The notes beneath the pieces were generated by a model. That model saw only the letters and a program-made list of their open reading frames with translations, was not told the origin of the DNA and did no database searches. From Cyclobacterium jeungdonense (GTDB taxonomy: Bacteria; Bacteroidota; Bacteroidia; Cytophagales; Cyclobacteriaceae), in assembly GCF_010994275.1 (NCBI RefSeq), contig NZ_WMCD01000010.1, positions 62,001 to 126,000 on the forward strand: a DNA stretch of 64,000 nt. Reading direction: 5' to 3'. This document shows positions 16,139-25,965 of the stretch, one piece after another (positions within the stretch are counted from its first letter, which is position 1; each line of letters begins with the position of its first letter). A program made the position numbers and the translations under genes.

Positions 16139-18773
16139 ATGTGCTGGATGGGTTACTCATCCATTTACCCACTACCTGCTGGAATTTTTTTTGAACCACT
16201 GGTTTGATCAGGTAATCATCAAATTCATAAGGCTTCCCGGAAGTGGCCCTTTTTGAAAAGGCATTTGCTGTAAATCCGATCACCGGCACTTCTTTTGCAA
16301 AGGGTAATTCCCTTATAGCCTGCAATAATTCATACCCATTCATTTCCGGCATGTTGAGGTCTGTAATTACAAGGTCAGGATTCTGTTCTAGAAAAATGGA
16401 AAGGGCCTCCCTCCCATTCTCTGCTTCCAAGACCAGGGCTCCCGGAGACATTTTTTCTAAAAAAATCTTCACCAACATGCGATTAATTGGATTGTCTTCT
16501 GCCACCAAAAGCTTAAAACGTTTTCCGTACGCCGGGCTGTTCTCCCGGCTTTGTAGCACACTATCTAGCGTATCGTTCTCAGGGTTGGGCACCTTACTAA
16601 TCAGTTGTTTTAATTTAGAGGGAGTTACCGGCTTATCCAGAATTAGCGAGCACCCGATTTCCTTATAGGATTGAATAAGGCTATCTTTATCACTACCTCC
16701 AATCATGGCCACAAAAGTCACTTTTCGTCCGTACTTTTCCGACAGGCGAATCATTTGTTGCATGGCCGCTGGACTGTTATTTCCCATCAATCGGTTATTC
16801 ATCAGTACAACATCAATGTCGGGATCATTTTCGAGGGCAAAAAAAGCCTCGTTTACAGCCTCGAATCGAACGGTTTTTAATCCAAAATCTTCGCAATACC
16901 GCGCGATGACATTACCTGAAAAAAAATTCCCATCCAATACCAACACCTTGGAAATATCTTTAATAACCACTTCCTGACTTCTATTTTCCTGAATTTTAAC
17001 CTCCAGGTCAAAGAAAAACGTACTTCCCTTTCCCAGTTCGCTCTCCAGGTAAATCCGACTTTCCATCAGTGAGAGCAATTTATTGGAAATGGTTAGCCCT
17101 AGTCCTGTACCACCGAATTCTTTAGTGGTAGAAGAATCGGCCTGTGAAAAGGCCTCAAATATCAACTGCTGCTTATCTTCAGCAATCCCCACACCACTAT
17201 CCTTTACCGCAAAGCGAAGCCTGCCCTTGTTGTTACCGGAGCCCTTTCCCTGCCAGGAAACCCGCAAAATTACCTCCCCCTTATCGGTAAATTTTAAACC
17301 ATTATTCAACAGATTAATCAATACCTGCTTGAGTTTAAGTTCATCTGTTTCAATTTTAAAAGGAACATTCGCTTCCAAATCCAGAATTAATTCCAGTCCC
17401 TTTTGGTGGGCCTGAAAACTTAAAACATCGATGATTGTTTCGAGTAGGGCGTGGAGATCCACCGTACCCAGGTTTAAGTCTGCCTTTCCTGCTTCTATTT
17501 TTGCCAGATCCAAAATATCATTGATGAGCTCTAGAAGTGCCGAAGCAGAAGATAACGCTGTTTGGGCATATCTTTTTTGCTGCGCGTTTAACTGCGTATG
17601 GGTCAGCAACTCGGTGAACCCGATCACCCCATTCAGGGGGGTTCGGATCTCATGGCTCATATTAGCCAAAAATTCGCTTTTGGCCTTATTGGCTTCCTCT
17701 GCAACTATTCTGGCTTTTTCAATTTCCAACTGTGAACTCCTCTCCTGTGTAATATCCCTCAGCACCAGCAAACTACCGACCCTATCTTTTCCCTCGACTG
17801 CTACGGTAGATTTGCTGAGCAGATACCAGCAGGTGTGCGTTTCCCTGGTCCGTGTAAATTCCCTAATCTGATATGCCTCCGGTGGACTTAGCAAATCAGC
17901 TATTTCTGGCCAGTTTTCTTTAATTTCAACTAAGGCCGATTTTTGATGAACCTTTCCAATTCCGATGTACTTCGCTGCAGATAGATTCAACGTCACGAGT
18001 TCTCCCTGATTATCCAGGACCATCACGCCCTCCTGGAGATTATCAAAAAGCGTCCGGTAAGCCACGGGAGCGATCCGAAACAGATTAAATTTTTTAAGTC
18101 CCAAAAAGAAGAAAAGACCGGTACCTAAAAAACCAATCGGTATGGGGTCCAATAAAAGTGGAACATTACCTGTCAGATACCACATGTAAACAATAAGCGG
18201 ACTGCAAAGCCCTAAAATCACCATAAAAACCTGCCTGGAACTTGCAGAAGGTATTTCCGAAATTCGCTTGATCAATAACCAAAGACTAATAAAAAGCAAT
18301 AAGAGGGTATAGCCTTGGTGTATCCAGTAAAATAAGCCTTTTTGGGTTACCAAAACAGGAAAAAGGTTCTCACTGCTTAGCGAAAAGTTCTGGTAAAAAA
18401 GGTGATGCCAGTCCGTAGTCCACACTAAAATTAAATTAAGTAACGGCAAAACCATCAAGGCAATCTGCCTTTTGCGGGTAATCCATTTTTCCATTCCGGT
18501 ATAAACCAGTGTAAAGAGGTATACCAGCGGGGCAAATGCTACGGCACCCAGGTACTGTATTTTAATCAGAACGATTTTTCCGGCCTTGGGAATGACCATT
18601 AATTCCAAAACGTAAGCAAAGGAATAAATAAAACAAGCCAACATTACCCAGAAAAAGTAAACGGAAGCTTTTTCTGCAGTTTCTTTCCGAATAAAGAGAG
18701 GAAATAATAACGGGACTGCCGCCACCGCCATAAATAAAAAGAACAAGGCATGATAATTGAAAAACGAAAACAT
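16137..18773 (-). CDS. Hybrid sensor histidine kinase (7TM - PAS - HisKA - HATPase - REC - REC)
   Basis: The 878-residue protein starts with seven hydrophobic helices (residues ~5-225) of the 7TM histidine-kinase sensor type, then a PAS-like segment (~235-345). HisKA is intact (LANMSHEIRTPLNGVIGF, His near 373), as are the N, F and G boxes of the ATPase (LINLLNNGLKF, FEAFSQADSSTTKEFGGTG, GLGLTISNKL). Two receiver domains follow. The first has Asn where the phospho-acceptor Asp belongs (VVLMNNRLMG) and is probably inactive; the second is complete (VAEDNPINRML, LVITDLNMPEMNG, Lys in YLIKPV). No output regulator is adjacent. The ligand is unknown. Confidence 0.9.
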   Translation of the reverse strand: MFSFFNYHALFFLFMAVAAVPLLFPLFIRKETAEKASVYFFWVMLACFIYSFAYVLELMVIPKAGKIVLIKIQYLGAVAFAPLVYLFTLVYTGMEKWITRKRQIALMVLPLLNLILVWTTDWHHLFYQNFSLSSENLFPVLVTQKGLFYWIHQGYTLLLLFISLWLLIKRISEIPSASSRQVFMVILGLCSPLIVYMWYLTGNVPLLLDPIPIGFLGTGLFFFLGLKKFNLFRIAPVAYRTLFDNLQEGVMVLDNQGELVTLNLSAAKYIGIGKVHQKSALVEIKENWPEIADLLSPPEAYQIREFTRTRETHTCWYLLSKSTVAVEGKDRVGSLLVLRDITQERSSQLEIEKARIVAEEANKAKSEFLANMSHEIRTPLNGVIGFTELLTHTQLNAQQKRYAQTALSSASALLELINDILDLAKIEAGKADLNLGTVDLHALLETIIDVLSFQAHQKGLELILDLEANVPFKIETDELKLKQVLINLLNNGLKFTDKGEVILRVSWQGKGSGNNKGRLRFAVKDSGVGIAEDKQQLIFEAFSQADSSTTKEFGGTGLGLTISNKLLSLMESRIYLESELGKGSTFFFDLEVKIQENRSQEVVIKDISKVLVLDGNFFSGNVIARYCEDFGLKTVRFEAVNEAFFALENDPDIDVVLMNNRLMGNNSPAAMQQMIRLSEKYGRKVTFVAMIGGSDKDSLIQSYKEIGCSLILDKPVTPSKLKQLISKVPNPENDTLDSVLQSRENSPAYGKRFKLLVAEDNPINRMLVKIFLEKMSPGALVLEAENGREALSIFLEQNPDLVITDLNMPEMNGYELLQAIRELPFAKEVPVIGFTANAFSKRATSGKPYEFDDYLIKPVVQKKFQQVVGKWMSNPSST

Positions 18774-19244
18774 GACAAAAAACAGTTCGAATTAAGCAGG
18801 TAATATAGATGAATAAAACCACTTTTGGTACTTTGGAAATATTATTTTATTCAAAAAACAGGAGTTAAATCAACTAATAGTGTTTTTACACTATCAAAAA
18901 ATGGGTATGCATCTACTAATTTGCAGGCTTCTATTTTACAGTACGGATTAAAATTACTTTTTTGAATTCGGTGAAAAACAAGTTGGAGTGGCACAAAAAA
19001 AAACAGCTCCCAACAGGAGCTGTTTTTACATTGTTAAAAAACCTTAATCTTAAATGCTTTTAGTAACTAAGCATTTCTAATAAAAAGCTATTATCTGCTA
19101 TTTGCAAGCGGATTTTTCCGAAAGCCGGGGATTTTTGTCCCAATGGCAATGAATTGTTTCCGAAAAAGAGGAATTCTCTTGTTTACTTTCATCCAACTCC
19201 TATAAAAAAGCATGTTTTTTGAGGATTTTTATTATATTTAAACT
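18774..19244. other. Divergent intergenic region with three hairpins
   Basis: The 471 bp between two divergent kinase genes hold no ORF of note but three inverted repeats: 18877-18894 (ATAGTGT-TTTT-ACACTAT), 19001-19027 (terminator-like, listed separately) and 19052-19076 (AAATGCTT...AAGCATTT). No exact TAnnTTTG box was found between them. A small RNA or attenuated leader is possible. Confidence 0.4.
19001..19027. terminator. Terminator-like hairpin without an upstream gene
   Basis: AAACAGCTCC and GGAGCTGTTT form a 10-bp stem with a 5-nt loop, flanked by a run of A on the left and T on the right, so it could work in both directions. Neither neighbouring gene ends here: both start away from it. 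It must therefore end a non-coding transcript, attenuate a leader, or be a relic. Confidence 0.6.
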
Positions 19245-21176
19245 ATGAAATTTTGCTTTCTACTGGTCGGGATTTGCTCCACTTATTTTTCTTTCGGTAC
19301 TCCATTCTTTAAAAATCCAGTAAACTACCAACCCATATTTACCTACCCTCCCGATTTTGGTTCTGAATACCTGGAATCATTAGCTAGTCTAGCCCAATCG
19401 TACCAGGAAAATGACAGCCTTCGCTGGCAAGTATTATGGGATTGGGGTTATTACACTCATTCCCGTAATCTGAAACAATCGCTCCATATTATTCAACTCG
19501 GACTAGATGAGGCCACACGCGCAAAGAATAGTCTTTGGGAAGGTAGATTTCAACTAATCAAAGGTGCCATTCTCATGCGGATGGATCAAACCGAACAAGC
19601 TGAAATTCTGCTGCAATCGGCTATGGAAAAAGTACGGGAAACAGATCTTTGGTTGGCTTATACCAATATGGGATATGTTTACGAAAGAAGGGGTGATCTG
19701 AGTACTGCATTTGAATGGGCAAGAAACACCCTAGAATTGGGAAGAAAAACCGGACAAGTTAAAGCTCGGGCTATGGCCTACAGTGACCTGAGCTATTTAC
19801 TTTGGAAACAAGGTAAATATAATGAGGGGCTGGAGCTGGGCCTACATTCCCTCGATTTATTTGAAAAAAGAGGCATTCCGGATATGGATTTTGACTTTAC
19901 CCTCTATGTGGTAGCCAATCATTTAATGGCACTCTCCCGCTTCGACGAGGCAGAAAAGCATTTTGATAAAAGCATCGCCATGGGCGAGAGGTTTGCGTTT
20001 TTCAACAATCTAAGCGATGTATACATTTCCCTTACCAGTCTCCAGATCAGAAAAGGAGAACTACAAAATGCAGAGAAATCGGCCTATCTGGCCCTGGAAT
20101 ATGCCAGCTTACTGGAAAATTCCTTCATGCAAATGAGATCTCTGTTGGCAATAGGCGAAGTAAACCTATTAAAAGAGGAATACGTTACGGCAGAAAAATA
20201 TTTTCTGGAAAGCATCTCGGAGGCAGGAACCGATTCTGGTGATCATTTTTTTTCAAGACAAGCTTACCTTCATTTAAGTGAAACTTATGAGGCTATTGGA
20301 AAACCCAAGGAGGCCTTGTTTGCCTTCAAAAGGTATCACGAGCTTAATCGGACTATTTTTAATGAAGAAGCAGAGAAAAAGATGGCCACCCTTAAGGCGG
20401 CTCTTGACCTGGCACAGAAGAACAATACTATAAAAGAACAAGCGCTAATCCTTAGCAAACAGGAAAAACAGGTGACTTTTTGGATCTTGGGTACCACGAT
20501 GTTGCTGGTGGTTTCGCTTATCACCTTTCGAGGCTATCGCATTATCAAAAAGAAAAATAGATTACTGGAAGAGCAAAACCGGGAGAAAAGTCACCTGGTT
20601 CGAGAGACCCACCACCGCATTAAAAATAACCTCCAGGTAGTCAGCAGCCTACTTTCCTTGCAATCAGAGCATATTCAGGACCCCCAATTGCAACAAATTA
20701 TGTTGGATAGCCAAAGCAGGGTACAAAGCATGGGACTGGTTCATCAGACGCTCTACCAGGGAAAGGATTTGGCGTACATAGAAATGAAGGATTATTTCAC
20801 CAAACTTTCCGAAGATGTTATTAATAGTTTTGGAGCCAAGGGTAAGGCTAACCTGTACTGTGAAATGGGAAAAATTACTCTGGACATCATTACCGCTATT
20901 CCTATTGGTCTAATTATCAATGAATTGATGACCAATTCACTTAAATATGCTTTTCCAGAAAAGGAACTAGGATCCCTTTTCATATCACTTTACTGGAAAG
21001 GAAGCGAATTAATCCTTGATTATAGGGACGACGGGATAGGTTTTAAAGAAGAAGAAGCGGCATTCTCCCCTGGATTCGGAAGGCAATTGATTCAGTTATT
21101 ATCCACCCAACTGAATGGTGAAATGAACAAAATACCTGATCAGGGGACCCGCTTCCAATTTGTATTTCATCCGTAA
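19245..21176 (+). CDS. TPR-repeat sensor histidine kinase (HisKA_2 type)
   Basis: This 643-residue protein has a signal peptide (residues 1-18), a periplasmic array of about eight tetratricopeptide repeats (~60-380; for example YTNMGYVYERRGDLSTAFEW), a coiled stretch, one TM helix (~412-430, ILGTTMLLVVSLITF) and a cytoplasmic kinase. The phospho-acceptor block is ETHHRIKNNLQVVSSLLSLQ, the HisKA_2 signature, and the ATPase N-box is INELMTNSLKYAF. The LytTR regulator gene starts 20 bp after the stop, so the two make a two-component system. TPR sensors of this type are common in Bacteroidota; the signal is unknown. Confidence 0.9.
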   Translation: MKFCFLLVGICSTYFSFGTPFFKNPVNYQPIFTYPPDFGSEYLESLASLAQSYQENDSLRWQVLWDWGYYTHSRNLKQSLHIIQLGLDEATRAKNSLWEGRFQLIKGAILMRMDQTEQAEILLQSAMEKVRETDLWLAYTNMGYVYERRGDLSTAFEWARNTLELGRKTGQVKARAMAYSDLSYLLWKQGKYNEGLELGLHSLDLFEKRGIPDMDFDFTLYVVANHLMALSRFDEAEKHFDKSIAMGERFAFFNNLSDVYISLTSLQIRKGELQNAEKSAYLALEYASLLENSFMQMRSLLAIGEVNLLKEEYVTAEKYFLESISEAGTDSGDHFFSRQAYLHLSETYEAIGKPKEALFAFKRYHELNRTIFNEEAEKKMATLKAALDLAQKNNTIKEQALILSKQEKQVTFWILGTTMLLVVSLITFRGYRIIKKKNRLLEEQNREKSHLVRETHHRIKNNLQVVSSLLSLQSEHIQDPQLQQIMLDSQSRVQSMGLVHQTLYQGKDLAYIEMKDYFTKLSEDVINSFGAKGKANLYCEMGKITLDIITAIPIGLIINELMTNSLKYAFPEKELGSLFISLYWKGSELILDYRDDGIGFKEEEAAFSPGFGRQLIQLLSTQLNGEMNKIPDQGTRFQFVFHP

Positions 21177-21196
21177 CATCATATATTAAGAGCAAT

Positions 21197-21928
21197 ATGA
21201 TAAAAATTTTGATCCTGGAAGACGATCTGGTGCAAGCCACTCATCTGGCACAAAGCATCCGGAAATTAGGCTATTCGGTGACAGGAATTGAAAATAATGG
21301 CGAGAAAGCAGTTCAACATTTCCAGCAACACCGGCCTGAGCTGGTTCTGGTAGACATTGGATTAAACGGTAAACTAAACGGTATCGAAGCAGTCACCCGC
21401 ATGCAGGAAATACAAGATGTCAAAGCCATTTTTCTAACCGGAAATAGCGGACCGCATTATTTCGAAGAGGCCAAATCCACCCACCCTTTTGCCTTTATTA
21501 CCAAACCCTTCCATGCTGTCGAACTTCAACGCACACTGGACTTAGCAGCGGAACAAATCCAGTACGAACGGGAAAAACCAACCACGGAATCGGACCAGTC
21601 TGCTACCTTTTTGAAAGACAGGATATTTGTCAGGACTCAAAACAAACTGGTCAAAATTTTATTCGACGATATTTATTATGTGGAAGCGGACAGGAATTAT
21701 GCAAAAATCCATACCAAAAACGAATCCATCCTGGTTGTCTACCCCTTAAAAGTACTAGAGCAAAAACTCCCAAAACGAGATTTCATCCGGATCCATCGGT
21801 CTTTTTTGGTTAACATTACCAAGCTGGATGCCGTGGCAGATACCTTTCTGGAAATTAATAAAAAAAAGCTACCCATAAGCAAACAACACAAACAGGAATT
21901 ACTTAATAACCTCAATACCCTTTCCTAA
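21197..21928 (+). CDS. LytTR-family response regulator
   Basis: The 243-residue product has an N-terminal receiver domain with the acidic pocket (ILEDD), phospho-acceptor Asp in LVLVDIGLNG, Thr in IFLTGNS and Lys in FITKPFH. A linker of about 25 residues leads to a LytTR DNA-binding domain (~140-243) with the typical IYYVEADRNYAKIHT and FIRIHRSFLVNI. It follows the TPR kinase by 20 bp and is its cognate output. The target genes are not evident; LytTR sites could not be recognised here. Confidence 0.92.
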   Translation: MIKILILEDDLVQATHLAQSIRKLGYSVTGIENNGEKAVQHFQQHRPELVLVDIGLNGKLNGIEAVTRMQEIQDVKAIFLTGNSGPHYFEEAKSTHPFAFITKPFHAVELQRTLDLAAEQIQYEREKPTTESDQSATFLKDRIFVRTQNKLVKILFDDIYYVEADRNYAKIHTKNESILVVYPLKVLEQKLPKRDFIRIHRSFLVNITKLDAVADTFLEINKKKLPISKQHKQELLNNLNTLS

Positions 21929-22241
21929 AAAATGGGTGTAGAAGACACCGTACCTATTTGCTGGCGTCGAAGTGATAAACCCTTTTAGTCCCTTGGAGCC
22001 CATAGAATTGGTAGCATGCGCAGTGAGAGTTGGCATTGAATATCAATAGCTCTCGCCCCAAAATTAACCATTAGGTGTATCAAGTAAATAAAAATCTCGC
22101 TACGTTCCCTGCGTCTCCGCCGCGGCCGTGGCGTGAAACCCTATTTCTCCCCCGGTGGGAGCAAGCATCCTTTAAAAAAACAAATTAGCCAATACTACCA
22201 CTTTTCCCTTTAACCGATTGTGACTTAATATTAAAACGAAA
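21929..22241. other. Gene-free gap with dispersed-repeat remnants
   Basis: No gene is visible between the convergent LytTR and glycerate kinase genes. Around 22095-22140 the sequence CTACGTTCCCTGCGTCTCCGC and GGCGTGAAACCC (given in parts) resembles the low-complexity CTCTGCGTCTCCGTGG-type repeats found between genes in Bacteroidota. No clear terminator was found. Confidence 0.35.
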
Positions 22242-23336
22242 TCAGCTGAATTTCTTCAGCAAAGCTTTCCGTAAATTTGATTTCGCCCGCTCAATCAGGT
22301 CCGGGGCAGCAAAATCCAGGTCAGGCATAGGGATAACCTCGTCAAAGCCAGCTTCCAGGCCCTCCTCACCGGAGGTAATCAGCCAACTCTTTTTCCCGTA
22401 TTTTTTAGCCAACTGCAACAGCTCATAGCTCCCCTTCCCATGCGCGGACTGGGCGTCGAAACGACCTTCACCGGTAACTACGATATCCGACTCCTGTATA
22501 CGCTGTTCCATGCCGGTTTTTTCAAAAAAATAACGAGCACCCTGTTCCAACTGAACCGGAAAAAAGGCATACAGCCCCATGGCTATTCCACCCGCTGCTC
22601 CATAACAGGCTCGATCTGTCAGGTCCCATTTAGACTTTTTCTTTATTCTTTCGAAAAGCTTTTGGGAAACTTCCAGAAATCGCGGCTGCTGGCTTTCCGG
22701 CAAACCTTTCTGCGGACCAAATACCGGAATGGCTCCTTCTTTCCCAAAAAAAGTATTGCCCACATCACACAAGCAGGTAAAACGAAGAGAAGGCAGTTTC
22801 ACGGGCAACTGGATATGGGCTATTTTCTCCAAAAATTCCGGAACGAAAGGAATAAGTTCCCTGCCATTTTTGTCCAAAAAACGCAGGCCCAGTGCCTGAA
22901 GGATACCGGTACCCATATCAATGGTAGCACTTCCCCCAAGCCCCAGCACAACCTGATCCGCACCCTTTTCCACGGCCCGGGCAATAAGTTGTCCCGTCCC
23001 ATACGTGCTGCAAATCCACGGGTTTTTTTCGTAATCCTTTAGGTCTTTAATCCCCGAAGCGGTGGACACGTCCAGAAAGGCAGTACGGGAAGTAGGGTCG
23101 TAGCCAAAAAAAGCTTGGTGTGATCTGCCCAGGGGCCCGCATACCCAAGCTTCCACTTTTTCCAGCCCCAGCTGTTTGCTAAGCAAAAGGCAGGTGCCAT
23201 CTCCCCCATCCGCAATGGGACAGCAATCGGTTTGGTCTTTTGGCTGGCATTCCTGAATCGTTTTTTCAATAATGGCTGCAGCCTCTTCTGCTTCCAGTGT
23301 TCCTTTAAAGGCATTGGGTGCGATCAACCATTTCAT
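22242..23336 (-). CDS. Glycerate kinase, type II (GlxK family)
   Basis: This 364-residue protein has the family N-terminus MKWLIAPNAFKGTLEAEEAA, the CPIADGGDGT motif that binds substrate, the LGGSATIDMGTGILQALG stretch and C-terminal VVTGEGRFDAQSAHGK. These together are diagnostic of the GckA/GlxK fold and length is normal. It phosphorylates D-glycerate, giving 2- or 3-phosphoglycerate, and feeds glycolysis. Its ATG overlaps the stop of the upstream AGCS transporter by 4 bp, so the two are translationally coupled. Coupling to an amino-acid symporter suggests serine or glycine degradation through glycerate, which is inferred. Confidence 0.93.
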   Translation of the reverse strand: MKWLIAPNAFKGTLEAEEAAAIIEKTIQECQPKDQTDCCPIADGGDGTCLLLSKQLGLEKVEAWVCGPLGRSHQAFFGYDPTSRTAFLDVSTASGIKDLKDYEKNPWICSTYGTGQLIARAVEKGADQVVLGLGGSATIDMGTGILQALGLRFLDKNGRELIPFVPEFLEKIAHIQLPVKLPSLRFTCLCDVGNTFFGKEGAIPVFGPQKGLPESQQPRFLEVSQKLFERIKKKSKWDLTDRACYGAAGGIAMGLYAFFPVQLEQGARYFFEKTGMEQRIQESDIVVTGEGRFDAQSAHGKGSYELLQLAKKYGKKSWLITSGEEGLEAGFDEVIPMPDLDFAAPDLIERAKSNLRKALLKKFS

Positions 23337-24691
23337 TCTTCATCGAGGATTTTCATGCGTTCAAAATAGTCTTTGGTAGCCGCAATCACCTTTGGAGAAA
23401 GGTACAAGGCGGAAATCATGGTGGGGAAAGCCATTACGGCATACATACCGTCGACAAAACTCATCACCACACTCAAAGAGGTGACCGCACCACCAACGAT
23501 CGTTATCAGGTAAAAATAATTGTAATAATCGGCCTTTTCTGCACCAAAAAGGTAGTTAAAGCATTTGTGACCGTAATAAGAATAGGTAAACATGGTGGAA
23601 AGTGCGAAAATGAGTACGGCAGCCATCAGCAGGTATTTTCCAATGCCCGGCAAGCCCTGTTCAAATGCCGAAAGGGTCAGTAAAACTCCGTCTCGCTCAC
23701 CGGTTTTCCAAACGCCGGTAACCAAAATAACCAAGGCAGTCAATGTACAAACCACGATAGTATCAATAAAAGGCCCCAACATGGCAATCAGGCCTTCTCT
23801 CACCGGCTCGCTGGTTTTAGAAGCACCGTGGACCATGGGTGCTGTTCCGATTCCAGCTTCATTGGAAAAAGCGGCTCTTCTGGCCCCAATGATGATCACC
23901 TGACCAACAGCGCCTCCCAAAACCGCTTTGCCAGTAAAGGCATCCTCAATAATGAAAAGGAGCATCTCAGGCACTTCTCCCAGGTTTTTGAAAAGAATAA
24001 TGAATACACAAACAAAATACATGCTCACCATAAAAGGCACCAGCCGGGAGGCAACTTTTGCGATCCGTTGTATACCACCCAGGATGACTACCGCCACCAA
24101 TAACATCATCGTGATTCCAATGATCCAGCGGGAGGTCTGGCCCCAGTCCAGACCAAAAGGCCGCAACAACACTACCCGCAGAACTTCGGTAAGTTGATTG
24201 GCTTGAAAGATGGCCAGCAAACCCATGATTCCTGCCACGCAGAAAATAACCGAAAGGAAACGCCATTTTTTCCCCATCCCCTCTTCTATCACGTACATGG
24301 GACCTCCCTGAATATGTCCGGAGGAATCCTTTCCCCGGTACATGATGGCAAGGGTACAGGTAAAGAATTTGGTAGCCATTCCAACAAATGCAGATACCCA
24401 CATCCAAAAAATGGCTCCTGGGCCTCCTGTACCTATGGCCAGGGCAACGCCACTGATATTTCCCAAACCTACGGTCGCAGCGATTGCCGACGACAGCGCC
24501 TGCAGAGAAGTGATATCTCCCGATGCATTGGGATCATCGTACTTACCTCCTACCACTTTCATGGCATGCCGTAAGCCCCTGAATGGAATAAAACGGGAAT
24601 AAAACAGCATGAAAAAACCACCACCCATCAACAAGACCAACAATGGCGTTCCCCAAATCCAATTACTGAAGGCAATGATTAAATCTCCCAA
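23333..24691 (-). CDS. Alanine/glycine:cation symporter (AGCS family)
   Basis: The 452-residue membrane protein has about ten or eleven TM helices. Family signatures include the N-terminal GGGFFMLFYSRFIPFRGLRH, the conserved SSAIAATVGLGNISGVA motif and SNEAGIGTAPMVHGA, which lies at the substrate path. It would import alanine, glycine or D-serine with sodium. The glycerate kinase gene overlaps its stop by 4 bp. No regulatory site is clear upstream; the divergent proB gene starts 161 bp away. Confidence 0.93.
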   Translation of the reverse strand: MGDLIIAFSNWIWGTPLLVLLMGGGFFMLFYSRFIPFRGLRHAMKVVGGKYDDPNASGDITSLQALSSAIAATVGLGNISGVALAIGTGGPGAIFWMWVSAFVGMATKFFTCTLAIMYRGKDSSGHIQGGPMYVIEEGMGKKWRFLSVIFCVAGIMGLLAIFQANQLTEVLRVVLLRPFGLDWGQTSRWIIGITMMLLVAVVILGGIQRIAKVASRLVPFMVSMYFVCVFIILFKNLGEVPEMLLFIIEDAFTGKAVLGGAVGQVIIIGARRAAFSNEAGIGTAPMVHGASKTSEPVREGLIAMLGPFIDTIVVCTLTALVILVTGVWKTGERDGVLLTLSAFEQGLPGIGKYLLMAAVLIFALSTMFTYSYYGHKCFNYLFGAEKADYYNYFYLITIVGGAVTSLSVVMSFVDGMYAVMAFPTMISALYLSPKVIAATKDYFERMKILDEE

Positions 24692-24818
24692 GTTTTTCTA
24701 ATTTTTGTGGTCAAAAATTCAATTAATATCCCTCCAAAGTAAGGATAAATTCCGAAAATACCCTTGAGCCGATCTGACAAATAGGTTACTTATGGTAGCC
24801 ATTTTCCCGAAAGCTTTC

Positions 24819-24826
24819 TATTTTTG
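24819..24826 (+). promoter_or_regulatory. -7 promoter element of proBA
   Basis: TATTTTTG matches TAnnTTTG and lies 27 bp before the proB ATG (24853). No obvious -33 TTG stands at the usual distance. Confidence 0.4.
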
Positions 24827-24852
24827 CGGGAATACCCACTAATCTTTCCCCA

Positions 24853-25938
24853 ATGATCCGAAATCCGCAAACCGTTGTTATCAAAATAGGCTCCAATGTA
24901 TTAACCATGGACGACGGTAGTCCGGACGTTCAACGCATGCGTAATTTAGTGGATCAGATGGCCTTTCTCCTGGAAAAGGGAATTAGGGTAGTATTGGTTA
25001 CTTCCGGGGCGGTAGCCTTTGGACGAAAATCCCAACAACTCTCTGCTAAAACCGAGGCCGTTTCCAAAAAACAAGTATGGGCAGCGATCGGACAGATTGC
25101 CCTTATCCGCTCTTATCAGGAATTGTTTTCCCAAAAGGGCTATCCCATAGCCCAATTGATGGTGACGAAAGAAGATTTCCGTGACCGCACCCATTACCTG
25201 AACATGAAAAACTGTCTCGACGGACTCCTCAAAAATCAGATAGTTCCCGTGATTAACGAAAACGATGCCGTAGCAGTCACCGAACTGATGTTTACCGACA
25301 ACGACGAGCTGGCAGGATTGGTGGCCGCCATGATCGATGCCGACAGCCTGATCCTGCTCACCAATGTGGACGGCATTTATAAGGGGCATCCCTCTGATCC
25401 GGATTCCGAATTAATAACCCACGTAGGCCAGAAAATGCCTGACCTCAGTCAGTACATCGCCACACAAACCTCCGCCTTCGGCCGCGGCGGGATGTTGACC
25501 AAAATGACCATGGCCAAAAAATCCGCTGACCTCGGGATTGAAGTTTTGATCGCCAATGGAAAAAAGGAAGGGGTTTTAACTGACTTTTACAACCAACAAC
25601 TACGATGCACCTATTTTGAACCGGGAAAATCAAAACACAACCAAAAAAAATGGATTGCACATAGCGATACCTATTCTAAAGGGGAAATAATTATCAACGA
25701 GGGAGCGAAAAAAGCCCTGCTCTCCGAAAAAATCACCAGCCTGCTGCCCATAGGCATCCTGTCCATCAATGGAGCCTTTCTAAAAGGTGACATTATACGG
25801 ATAATGGATTCCTCAGGCCAACGAATCGGGTTGGGGAAGGCCGAATACGGGGCAGAAACGGCCCGGGACAAAATTGGTCTCAGCGGGCAAAGGCCCTTGG
25901 TACATTATGATTACCTTTACATTTCTGAATCGCATTAA
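24853..25938 (+). CDS. proB: Glutamate 5-kinase
   Basis: This 361-residue protein has the amino-acid-kinase N-terminal loop VVIKIGSNVLT, the VTSGAVAFG motif, substrate-binding NENDAV and DNDELAGLVA, and LLTNVDGIY. A C-terminal PUA domain (~275-355, SKGEIIINEGAKKALL...) is present, as in full-length bacterial ProB. It phosphorylates glutamate in the first step of proline synthesis. proA follows 27 bp later, so the two form an operon. The PUA domain fits the classical proline-sensitive enzyme. Confidence 0.97.
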   Translation: MIRNPQTVVIKIGSNVLTMDDGSPDVQRMRNLVDQMAFLLEKGIRVVLVTSGAVAFGRKSQQLSAKTEAVSKKQVWAAIGQIALIRSYQELFSQKGYPIAQLMVTKEDFRDRTHYLNMKNCLDGLLKNQIVPVINENDAVAVTELMFTDNDELAGLVAAMIDADSLILLTNVDGIYKGHPSDPDSELITHVGQKMPDLSQYIATQTSAFGRGGMLTKMTMAKKSADLGIEVLIANGKKEGVLTDFYNQQLRCTYFEPGKSKHNQKKWIAHSDTYSKGEIIINEGAKKALLSEKITSLLPIGILSINGAFLKGDIIRIMDSSGQRIGLGKAEYGAETARDKIGLSGQRPLVHYDYLYISESH

Positions 25939-25965
25939 CTGTTGCCCAGATTAGACATCCTTTCT

